NCBI GenBank assembly: GCA_000999395.1
Contig: LCOM01000006.1
Location: 1-19,637 of the forward strand
DNA length: 19,637 bases
Direction of reading: 5' to 3'
From: Parcubacteria group bacterium GW2011_GWA2_47_7
GTDB lineage: Bacteria; Patescibacteriota; Minisyncoccia; Phycocordibacterales; UBA6899
Shown here: piece after piece, positions 13,962-19,637 of the stretch
Layout of the letters: each line of letters begins with the position of its first letter
Numbering within the stretch: the stretch's first letter is position 1
The notes under the pieces: generated by a model
Told to the model about the DNA's origin: nothing
Seen by the model: the letters and a program-made list of their open reading frames with translations, nothing else
Databases searched by the model: none
Translations under genes and position numbers: made by a program

Positions 13962-14354
13962 TCAGCTTTTGTTCCTTCGAGTAATTTCCAACAGCACTGG
14001 AATAGGTGCGAGGACAACGACAATATCCCACATGCTCACCCACTGCCATGGATATGGACCAAAGGTAAATGGTTGGGCAAGAAGCCCGAAGATCGCTGAA
14101 ATGAGTATGAACGCGACAGCCGCAACATAGATGTTGGTGGTGGATGTCTCTATATTTTCGACAACCTCAAACACTGTTACTCCCCAAAGGATCATGCCTA
14201 ACACCGCCACGATAAGGCCTGTTACAAAGATAAGGAACCTATCATTAGACCCTGAATTGGAAACAATCCAAACTTCATGCAAACCGTTTCCGAAATACAC
14301 AGCTGCATACGCAACCAGCATACTGAGCACGGCAATAAATATACGCTGAAACAT
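13962..14354 (-). CDS. Small four-span membrane protein of unknown function
   Basis: The gene encodes 130 residues (133 if started at the ATG at 14363). Four membrane segments are visible: FIAVLSMLVAYAAVYFG, FLIFVTGLIVAVLGMILWGV, IYVAAVAFILISAIFGLLA and WDIVVVLAPIPVLLEI, with a basic C-terminal end (TRRNKS). I do not recognise the family. The start at 14354 is preferred because AGGAG (14369-14365) lies 9 nt before it, an ideal Shine-Dalgarno distance; for the ATG at 14363 it would be 1 nt away. It is the only gene on the reverse strand and the only one with a clear Shine-Dalgarno site. It has its own promoter and a strong terminator, so it is a self-contained unit inserted between dnaK and dnaJ. 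Its promoter shares the -35 region with that of dnaJ, which suggests linked control. Confidence 0.75.
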   Translation of the reverse strand: MFQRIFIAVLSMLVAYAAVYFGNGLHEVWIVSNSGSNDRFLIFVTGLIVAVLGMILWGVTVFEVVENIETSTTNIYVAAVAFILISAIFGLLAQPFTFGPYPWQWVSMWDIVVVLAPIPVLLEITRRNKS

Positions 14355-14395
14355 GATTCTCATCTCCTATTTCGCTTGTTGAACGTACCCGACAG

Positions 14396-14425
14396 AATAT
14401 AAGCATGATATAACCCTATTGTCAA
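14396..14425 (-). promoter_or_regulatory. Promoter of the reverse-strand membrane protein gene (TTGACA-N17/18-TTATAT/TATATT)
   Basis: On the reverse strand a perfect TTGACA lies at 14425-14420, with TTATAT 17 bp on (14402-14397) or TATATT 18 bp on (14401-14396). The predicted transcript starts near 14389 and has a leader of about 35 nt holding the Shine-Dalgarno site. The -35 box overlaps that of the dnaJ promoter on the other strand. Confidence 0.65.
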
Positions 14426-14446
14426 ACACTTGGAACCTGCTATAAT
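14419..14446 (+). promoter_or_regulatory. dnaJ promoter (TTGTCA-N16-TATAAT)
   Basis: TTGTCA at 14419-14424 and a perfect TATAAT at 14441-14446 are 16 bp apart. The predicted transcript starts near 14453 with a leader of about 53 nt. The -35 hexamer shares five of its six bases with the -35 box of the divergent gene, so the two polymerases cannot bind at once. Confidence 0.7.
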
Positions 14447-14505
14447 GCTTCACGTATAAAGCGCATTTTCAAAACCTAAAAACTAGCTATTAACTACTGA
14501 CTTGC

Positions 14506-15582
14506 ATGGCAAAAGATTATTACGAATTACTGGGAATACCCAAAACCGCTACAAAGGATGAAGTGAAGAAGGCGTTTCATAAACTTGCGCACAAATTACA
14601 CCCGGATAAGGCCGGAGGTGATGAGGCAAAATTTAAAGAGGTCAATGAAGCGTATCAGGTGCTTTCTGATGATAAAAAGCGTAGCCAGTATGACCAATAT
14701 GGTAGTGCATCTTTCGATGGCGGTGGACCACCTCCCGGAGGAGGATACGGAGGTCACGGATTTGGTGGAGCGGGATTCGACGGGGTGGACCTCGGGGACA
14801 TTTTTAATGATTTCTTTGGTGCGGGTTTTAGTAGTGGAGGAGGACAGCACGTCGAACGCGGGCGCGATATCTCCGTTGATATCGAAATCTCTTTTGAAGA
14901 AAGCGTATTTGGAGTCACCCGAAAAGTTGTGCTTGGCAAAACTTCAACCTGCGATACCTGCAATGGCACAGGAGCAAAGCCGGGGACCAAACTCAAGAAA
15001 TGTACAACATGCGCAGGGAAGGGTCGCGTGAACGAACTCCGCAAATCATTTCTCGGCACATTCTCGACAGTAACCACGTGCACCGTTTGCCAAGGGGCAG
15101 GGGAGATTCCTGAAGATAAGTGTAAAACTTGTTCGGGCTTGGGTGTCCGAAAAAAACAGGAGGAGATTGAGATAAAGATTCCTGTCGGAGTGAACTCTGG
15201 AGAAATGCTTCGCATGACCGGCAAGGGAGAAGCAGTCGCACGTGGAATTCCCGGTGACCTCTATATTCGCGTACGCGTAAAGCCCCACGCAATATACCAC
15301 CGCGACGGCAATAATCTCGTCACGAGACTTGATGTGAATCTTTCGGATGCACTCTTGGGTGCGACGTACAAAATTGCCGGAATCGACGGCAAGCAGCTTG
15401 ATGTGAAAATACCCGAAGGTGTGAAGTTCGGCGATATTTTGCGGCTAAAAGAAAAGGGGATTGCTGCTTCAAAAAACGGGAGAGCCGGTGACATCATGAT
15501 TCATATAAATATCAAAACACCTACCCGCCTCTCCAGTAAGGCGAAAAAACTTATCGAGGAGCTGAAGTCTGAGGGCATTTGA
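14506..15582 (+). CDS. dnaJ: Chaperone DnaJ (type I Hsp40)
   Basis: DnaJ delivers substrates to DnaK and triggers its ATPase. The 358-residue protein is a full type I form: J domain (1-70) with the HPD triad at 32-34 (LAHKLHPDKAGG); Gly/Phe-rich region (about 74-118); and zinc domain with four CxxCxGxG repeats in order, CDTCNGTG, CTTCAGKG, CTVCQGAG and CKTCSGLG. The C-terminal substrate domains contain GVNSGEMLRMTGKGEA, then LDVKIPEGVKFGDILRLKEKG. It has its own promoter and is separated from grpE-dnaK by the inverted-repeat element and the reverse-strand gene. It ends with TGA. Confidence 0.97.
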   Translation: MAKDYYELLGIPKTATKDEVKKAFHKLAHKLHPDKAGGDEAKFKEVNEAYQVLSDDKKRSQYDQYGSASFDGGGPPPGGGYGGHGFGGAGFDGVDLGDIFNDFFGAGFSSGGGQHVERGRDISVDIEISFEESVFGVTRKVVLGKTSTCDTCNGTGAKPGTKLKKCTTCAGKGRVNELRKSFLGTFSTVTTCTVCQGAGEIPEDKCKTCSGLGVRKKQEEIEIKIPVGVNSGEMLRMTGKGEAVARGIPGDLYIRVRVKPHAIYHRDGNNLVTRLDVNLSDALLGATYKIAGIDGKQLDVKIPEGVKFGDILRLKEKGIAASKNGRAGDIMIHINIKTPTRLSSKAKKLIEELKSEGI

Positions 15583-15602
15583 TTCACTGAGTGGATTTTT
15601 TC
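15582..15602 (+). terminator. Short terminator-like hairpin at the dnaJ stop
   Basis: ATTCAC (15582-15587) pairs with GTGGAT (15591-15596), including one G-U pair, around a 3-nt loop, and a T-run (15596-15601) follows. It overlaps the last base of the dnaJ stop codon. The stem is short, so termination would be partial. Confidence 0.4.
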
Positions 15603-15609
15603 TTATTAA

Positions 15610-15615
15610 TAAAAT
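15610..15615 (+). promoter_or_regulatory. Possible -10 box of the leucine-dehydrogenase-like gene
   Basis: TAAAAT ends 6 nt before the ATG at 15622, the same geometry as upstream of the PilM-like gene. The region is AT-rich and no -35 hexamer is clear. Confidence 0.35.
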
Positions 15616-15621
15616 GAAATT

Positions 15622-16680
15622 ATGACTTTGAGCATTCAGGAGCTTCGTGACAATGACCTATTACAATACCCGGAATTTGACCGACATCATAAGATCATTC
15701 GATTCGAAGACCAAAGCTCGGGGCTACTTGGCTTCATCGCGATACACCGGAATCGTGGCCCTCTTGCAACAGGAGGTACGCGATATGCATCATATTCAAC
15801 TGAGTCAAACGCCCTGCGTGATGCCATGCGCCTTTCTCAGGCGATGACTTCGAAATGTATCGTTTCAGGATTGCCATACGGAGGTGCAAAAAGTGTCATC
15901 ATGGCAATGTCATCGAAAAAAAAGAGCGATGAACTGCTGTCTTCATATGCCGAGGTTGTTGAGTCACTCGGTGGTGCATTTCGCACAGGAGAAGATGTGG
16001 GAATGACGGAAGAGGACGTTCAGGTATTGCTTACTCACTCAAAATATTTCAACGGAAAAAGTGGTGTGGCAGGAGACCCATCTCCATTTGCCGCTCAAAG
16101 TGTTGCTCTCGTCATGGATCGCATGGTACGTGCTCATCTTAATGCAAAGCCGAAAGATGTCCGATTCGCAATAAAAGGGGTCGGTAAAGTCGGTGGAGCA
16201 CTCGCACACATGCTTATCGACATGGGCGCAGAGGTGACCGTTTCCGATTCTGACATCGTGGCGCTTGAACGATTACGCTCTCAGTATAAAGATATTCAAG
16301 AAATTTCTTCGTCAGAAATTGCATTTACGGACGCTGATGTCTATGCACCTTGTGCACTTGGGAATGAGGTTAACGAAGATACCATTAACAAATTTAGGAC
16401 ACGCATGATTTGTGGTGGAGCAAATAATCAACTTGCGAAGCCTCAATTCGCACAATTACTTGAGTCGAAGCACATCCTTTATGTTCCCGATTTTCTTGCA
16501 AACGCCGGAGGTCTCATCAATGTCTCCGATGAACTCGAGCCTGACGGATATCACAAAGATCGAGTCGATAAACGCATCGCTGCACTTGGGGACATTGCAG
16601 AGGAACTCTACACCACGTCACGCACCAATAATCGTACATTACTTGAGGAAGTAGAGACGTACGTACGAGCTCGCGAGTAA
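15622..16680 (+). CDS. Glu/Leu/Phe/Val dehydrogenase family, leucine dehydrogenase-like
   Basis: These enzymes interconvert an L-amino acid and its 2-oxo acid with release or capture of ammonia, using NAD(P). The 352-residue product matches the leucine dehydrogenase size. Catalytic residues are in place: K78 in MTSKCIVSGLPYGGAK, K90 at its end, and D125 in TGEDVG; the spacings of 12 and 35 residues equal those of K68, K80 and D115 in known leucine dehydrogenases. The nucleotide-binding domain starts near 187 with KGVGKVGG (GxGxxG), followed by APCALGNEVNEDTI, GGANNQLA and YVPDFLANAGGLINVSDE. Substrate choice among branched-chain, phenylalanine or related oxo acids cannot be read off. It heads a same-strand run of four enzymes and is out of keeping with the poor amino-acid metabolism usual in CPR bacteria. 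Confidence 0.85.
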   Translation: MTLSIQELRDNDLLQYPEFDRHHKIIRFEDQSSGLLGFIAIHRNRGPLATGGTRYASYSTESNALRDAMRLSQAMTSKCIVSGLPYGGAKSVIMAMSSKKKSDELLSSYAEVVESLGGAFRTGEDVGMTEEDVQVLLTHSKYFNGKSGVAGDPSPFAAQSVALVMDRMVRAHLNAKPKDVRFAIKGVGKVGGALAHMLIDMGAEVTVSDSDIVALERLRSQYKDIQEISSSEIAFTDADVYAPCALGNEVNEDTINKFRTRMICGGANNQLAKPQFAQLLESKHILYVPDFLANAGGLINVSDELEPDGYHKDRVDKRIAALGDIAEELYTTSRTNNRTLLEEVETYVRARE

Positions 16681-16687
16681 TTTTTAT

Positions 16688-16693
16688 TATAAA
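16688..16693 (+). promoter_or_regulatory. Possible -10 box upstream of the nitroreductase-like gene
   Basis: TATAAA lies 12 nt before the ATG at 16706 in the 25-nt gap after the dehydrogenase gene. No -35 box is visible, so co-transcription with the dehydrogenase gene is equally possible. Confidence 0.3.
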
Positions 16694-16705
16694 CATGTTA
16701 TCATT

Positions 16706-17713
16706 ATGGCGATGAATACACAGGAAGGATTTCCAGAAAAAGGCACGCTACGAGATCAGGTACTTTTTGCCCTTCGCTATGTGGTGCGCGCCCCATCTAC
16801 GCACAATTCTCAACCTTGGCTATTTCATTTCAATGATAGCACCCTCAGTATCTATGCCGATTGGAGTAGGATGATGAAGGAAAGTGACCGTGATGGCAGA
16901 GATCTTTGTATCAGCCTAGGTACCTGCATCGAACATTCAAAAACGACATTCACTCATTTTGGCATGCTTGAAAAGTTATCCATCAATGAATCATTCGAGA
17001 TCGGTGACACTGAGCCAATTGCTACACTAACCTTACACCCTTCAACAGATAAGGATGCTTTCCTTTTTCCGTTCATGCAAGCTATAGAACGTCGATTCAA
17101 CGCACGAGGACCTTTTGTCAAAAAAATGATTCCGAGTGATCTTATGCGCACCATAATCGAGGTTACGGAGCCGGGAGTGACGATACAAGTAATCACCGAT
17201 GACACGCAGCTCCTCACTTTCGCAAGTTTGACCGGCGAGGGGATGAGGGTGGCACACCGTGATCCAAAATTTCGAGAAGAGCTCGCCAAATGGATGATCA
17301 ATAATTACTCAAAGAAAAAAGATGGCATACCCGGCTACACAATGCTTGCCCCAGGACTATTGTCGCTTATTCTCCCAACCATTATCGGGAAATTTAACAT
17401 GGGTGGACTCCTCTCGAAACTGAATTATGCCTCCATATCATCTTCGTCTGGAACTATTATTTTTTCATCAGAAGAGCGTCCGAGTAGCTGGGTGCATGTT
17501 GGCATTGCATACGCGCGAATCTCGTTAATTCTTAATGCGTACAGTGTTTTCACATCGGTTTTTGTTGCATCTATTGAAATGCCAGAAATACGGACACATC
17601 TTAAGGAGCTACTGCAAATAGCGGGATTGCCCCAGTTCGCCTGCGTGTTTGGATATCCAAAAATAACACTAAGACAGTCTCCGCGCATACCACCGGAGGA
17701 TCGTATGATATAA
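16706..17713 (+). CDS. Acg-like nitroreductase-family protein
   Basis: The 335-residue product resembles the Acg branch of the flavin nitroreductase fold, where one chain carries two nitroreductase-like repeats. The diagnostic N-terminal motif APSTHNSQPWLFHF is at about 29-42, where the APSxHNxQPW residues normally contact the flavin. It is followed by LSIYADWSRMM, the RDLCISLGTCIEHSKTTFTHFG helix (family pattern RxxxxSxGxxxxN, with histidine in the asparagine place) and the ERRFNARGPF segment. The C-terminal half includes GTIIFSSEERPSSWVHVGIAYARI, a typical family segment. The substrate is unknown; some Acg-like proteins are thought to store rather than use FMN. The stop codon TAA is embedded in the -10 box of the next gene. 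In mycobacterial Rv1355c-type proteins such a domain is fused to a ThiF domain, and here the ThiF-like gene follows after 9 nt. Confidence 0.75.
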   Translation: MAMNTQEGFPEKGTLRDQVLFALRYVVRAPSTHNSQPWLFHFNDSTLSIYADWSRMMKESDRDGRDLCISLGTCIEHSKTTFTHFGMLEKLSINESFEIGDTEPIATLTLHPSTDKDAFLFPFMQAIERRFNARGPFVKKMIPSDLMRTIIEVTEPGVTIQVITDDTQLLTFASLTGEGMRVAHRDPKFREELAKWMINNYSKKKDGIPGYTMLAPGLLSLILPTIIGKFNMGGLLSKLNYASISSSSGTIIFSSEERPSSWVHVGIAYARISLILNAYSVFTSVFVASIEMPEIRTHLKELLQIAGLPQFACVFGYPKITLRQSPRIPPEDRMI

Positions 17714-17714
17714 T
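17709..17714 (+). promoter_or_regulatory. -10 box of the ThiF-like gene, overlapping the upstream stop codon
   Basis: A perfect TATAAT spans the last bases and stop codon of the nitroreductase-like gene and ends 8 nt before the ATG at 17723, the leaderless geometry seen upstream of alaS. No -35 hexamer is clear, so it may be chance from the Met-Ile-stop codons. Confidence 0.4.
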
Positions 17715-17722
17715 CTTTGCAT

Positions 17723-18799
17723 ATGAATCAACTGAAATACGATATGAATACTTATCTTCCTATCATTTTTTCTGGCTCTGATGCTAATGCTGAATTTTCA
17801 CAATTTCTGAAAGAATGGGAATCTGTGAACGGTACACTTTCTATTGTGGATGACACGAATGAAGAAGCAAAGGAATATGCGCTTCTCATGGACCCGTCCG
17901 CACTGCGGACCGGTGAAAAAGCCGGAGTTCTCAATCAAATCAACTATGCCTGGGTCGTGATTCCTTGGCGAAAGGTAGCAGTACACACACTTGCGAAGGA
18001 TGAATATGTCGCCTTACGTACCTCACGCAATTTCAATCTCCTAACAAAGAGCGAGGCCAAAACATTGGCGGACAAAAAGATTGGCATCGCCGGCCTTAAT
18101 GTCGGGAATCCCGCCGCAGTCTGCTTGGTACAAGAGGGAATCGGTGCGTATTTTCGCATGACCGACAACGACATATTATCACTCTCAAACCTTAATCGAT
18201 TTCGTGCGAGCATCGCTGACCTCGGAGTGAACAAGGCCGTACTCTCTGCTCGACAGGCAATAGAGATAAATCCATATCTTTCCGTAGATGTCTGGGGCGA
18301 TGGGGTCAACGCGGAAAACATTACAGAGTTTGTTTCCGGCATGGATATTTTGATTGAGGAAATGGATGCACTCCCGCTCAAAATTGCCATTCGTGAGGAA
18401 GCGCGACGACAAGGTGTCCCCACAATCATGGTTACCGGAAACGGACACGATGTCGTTCTTGATATAGAGCGCTTTGACAAAGAGCCTGAGCTCGCAATCC
18501 TTTCTGGTACGATACCTCAAGACGTACGTGAGGCGATTGTTCTCGGGCCAAAATCATTTGACGAAAAAATTGCCCTTGCTCGAGATTTTATGGGAACAGG
18601 ATATCTTTGCGAGCGTCTCGTTTCCTCGTTTGATGAAGTAGGAAAAACACTCATTGGAATACCTCAGCTCGCTGAAGCATCATTCATTCGTGGCGCCGTG
18701 CTCACCCATGTTTGTCGAAATATTCTCCTCGGTGAAGATATTAAAAGTGGAAGATACGATTTCGGCCTGAGTAAACTTTATGAGACAAAACATGTATAA
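17723..18799 (+). CDS. ThiF/MoeB/E1-like adenylyltransferase, Rv1355c-type
   Basis: ThiF-fold enzymes activate a carboxylate (often a protein C-terminus) as an acyl-adenylate. With ATG 17723 the product has 358 residues; a TTG two codons earlier is less likely. After a lead of about 110 residues that I do not recognise comes the Rossmann region KIGIAGLNVGNPAAVCLVQEG (about 119-139), the acidic TDNDILSLSNLNR segment (about 147-159) that in E1 enzymes holds the ATP/Mg-binding Asp, Asn and Arg, and LGVNKAVLSARQAIEINPYL. Then follow DILIEEMDALPLKIAIREEA and VLDIERFDKEPELAILSG. This run strongly recalls the N-terminal half of mycobacterial Rv1355c (annotated MoeY). No CxxC zinc pairs and no cysteine at the usual catalytic place are seen, so any reaction probably stops at the adenylate. 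No ubiquitin-like partner (ThiS or MoaD) is in the window. Confidence 0.75.
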   Translation: MNQLKYDMNTYLPIIFSGSDANAEFSQFLKEWESVNGTLSIVDDTNEEAKEYALLMDPSALRTGEKAGVLNQINYAWVVIPWRKVAVHTLAKDEYVALRTSRNFNLLTKSEAKTLADKKIGIAGLNVGNPAAVCLVQEGIGAYFRMTDNDILSLSNLNRFRASIADLGVNKAVLSARQAIEINPYLSVDVWGDGVNAENITEFVSGMDILIEEMDALPLKIAIREEARRQGVPTIMVTGNGHDVVLDIERFDKEPELAILSGTIPQDVREAIVLGPKSFDEKIALARDFMGTGYLCERLVSSFDEVGKTLIGIPQLAEASFIRGAVLTHVCRNILLGEDIKSGRYDFGLSKLYETKHV

Positions 18800-18801
18800 C
18801 C

Positions 18802-19637
18802 ATGCCTGATATATTCAATGTCACGTTGCGAGCGCTCCGTGACAACACGGAAAAATCTTGGCAAAAACGGGGCGATGCTTTTGCGATGAAACTTTTTCGC
18901 GAATCCGCAGATTATGTTCCTGCTTACAAAAAGTTTCTAAAATCCAATGGAGTGAACCCAAGGGCTATTAAAGACATCGGAACATTTAAAAAAGAAGTTC
19001 CCGTTGTTACAAAGGAAAATTATTTAAAGGCCTATCCTCTCAACGAGCTGCTTCCCGGCGGACAGGTATCTCATGCACAAATGATATCAACGAGTTCCGG
19101 TTCATCCGGTATGCCTTTTTATTGGCCTCGCAGTTTGCGTAATATTGAGGAAGCTTCGCTTATCCACGAGCTTTTTCTTGTTGAATTCTTTCAAATCAAG
19201 CAAAAACGTACACTATTCGTGAACACATTCGCGATGGGCATGTGGGTGGCCGGCACAACAACATTCGAGTCTATCGAGCGTATCGCACAGAAGTACAAGA
19301 TCACAATGGTTGCGCCAGGCATCGATATCGAGCAGATACTCACTACCGTCGATGCGCTCGGAGCATTCTACGACCAAATCATCATCGCAGGCTATCCGCC
19401 GTTCATAAAGGACGTCATTGATACGGGGAAAGGACGGGGGACACCGTGGAAAAAATTTGGCGTACGATTTCTGTTTGCCGCAGAGTCATTCAGCGAAGAA
19501 TGGCGAGAGCACATTCACGAGGCAGTTGGGATAACACCTGAGTTTTTCGGTTCGCTGAATATCTACGGCACAGCAGATGCACTCTTGGTTGCACATGAGA
19601 CCCCACTTTCTATCCTTATTCGCAGACTTGCAACAAA
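18802..19637 (+). CDS. PaaK-like adenylate-forming ligase, N-terminal part (runs off the window)
   Basis: The frame is open from ATG 18802, two nucleotides after the ThiF-like stop, to the window end: 278 complete codons. The start is MPDIFNVTLRALRDNTEKSW. The N-terminal helical region includes VPAYKKFLKSNGVNP and the PVVTKENYLKAYPLNELLPG segment typical of phenylacetate-CoA ligase and coenzyme F390 synthetase relatives. The ATP phosphate loop is STSSGSSGMPFYWPR (about 97-111), and the A5-like motif is FFGSLNIYGTADALLVAHE (about 249-267). Such enzymes activate an aryl or other carboxylic acid as AMP ester, then commonly transfer it to CoA or another acceptor. The acceptor domain is outside the window. 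Tight spacing to the ThiF-like gene implies one transcript and a shared pathway. Confidence 0.8.
   Translation, partial: MPDIFNVTLRALRDNTEKSWQKRGDAFAMKLFRESADYVPAYKKFLKSNGVNPRAIKDIGTFKKEVPVVTKENYLKAYPLNELLPGGQVSHAQMISTSSGSSGMPFYWPRSLRNIEEASLIHELFLVEFFQIKQKRTLFVNTFAMGMWVAGTTTFESIERIAQKYKITMVAPGIDIEQILTTVDALGAFYDQIIIAGYPPFIKDVIDTGKGRGTPWKKFGVRFLFAAESFSEEWREHIHEAVGITPEFFGSLNIYGTADALLVAHETPLSILIRRLAT

Noticed and set aside
13876..14130. Forward-strand reading frame of 84 codons
   Set aside because: It lies opposite the four-span membrane protein gene, runs through its terminator, has no family resemblance and no initiation signal.
1..19637. CRISPR arrays, insertion sequences, integrases or phage genes
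   Set aside because: No regularly spaced repeats and no transposase or recombinase motifs are visible. The 'baseplate J-like' label of the gene at 4825 is a fold name, and its neighbours are not phage genes.

Overview
The window reads as a chromosomal segment of a Candidate Phyla Radiation bacterium (Patescibacteria, probably Parcubacteria-like). This rests on the compact single-strand layout, a short alanyl-tRNA synthetase that ends at its editing domain, the PilM/FtsA-like ATPase beside a one-span 'baseplate J-like' protein, four-cysteine S4 and IF-1/L36 small forms, and the near absence of Shine-Dalgarno sites. TGA ends several genes (tsaC-like, alaS, dnaJ), so the code is not the TGA=Gly code of Gracilibacteria/Absconditabacteria.

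Layout. 1-402: 3' end of a phospholipase D-like gene. 428-1007: pyrH (UMP kinase), broken by an internal loss of about 43 codons plus a frame change. 1017-3563: tsaC/YrdC-like gene and alaS. 3623-6303: actin-like ATPase and membrane-anchored partner. 6439-10771: the alpha-operon core infA-rpmJ-rpsM-rpsK-rpsD-rpoA-rplQ followed by rplM-rpsI. 10957-15582: heat-shock chaperones grpE, dnaK, dnaJ; between dnaK and dnaJ lie a 200-bp structured element with 21-bp inverted ends (13637-13836) and one reverse-strand membrane protein gene that diverges from dnaJ. 15622-19637: an accessory cassette of a leucine-dehydrogenase-like enzyme, an Acg-like nitroreductase, a ThiF/E1-like adenylyltransferase and the first part of a PaaK-like adenylate-forming ligase.

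How it fits together. The first two thirds are translation, transcription and protein-folding housekeeping. The last 4 kb is different: four enzymes that chemically suggest oxidation or amination of an amino-acid-like substrate, flavin redox chemistry and two ATP-dependent activations. The nitroreductase and ThiF-like genes look like the two halves of the fused mycobacterial Rv1355c (MoeY) family, split and in swapped order. This cassette is the best candidate for an undescribed pathway, and it continues past the window edge.

Regulation. Several TATAAT-like -10 boxes end only 6-9 nt before the ATG (pyrH, alaS, the PilM-like gene, the leucine-dehydrogenase-like gene, the ThiF-like gene), which predicts leaderless mRNAs. 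The one gene with a clear Shine-Dalgarno site is the reverse-strand membrane protein, which also has its own strong terminator and a promoter whose -35 box overlaps that of dnaJ on the other strand.
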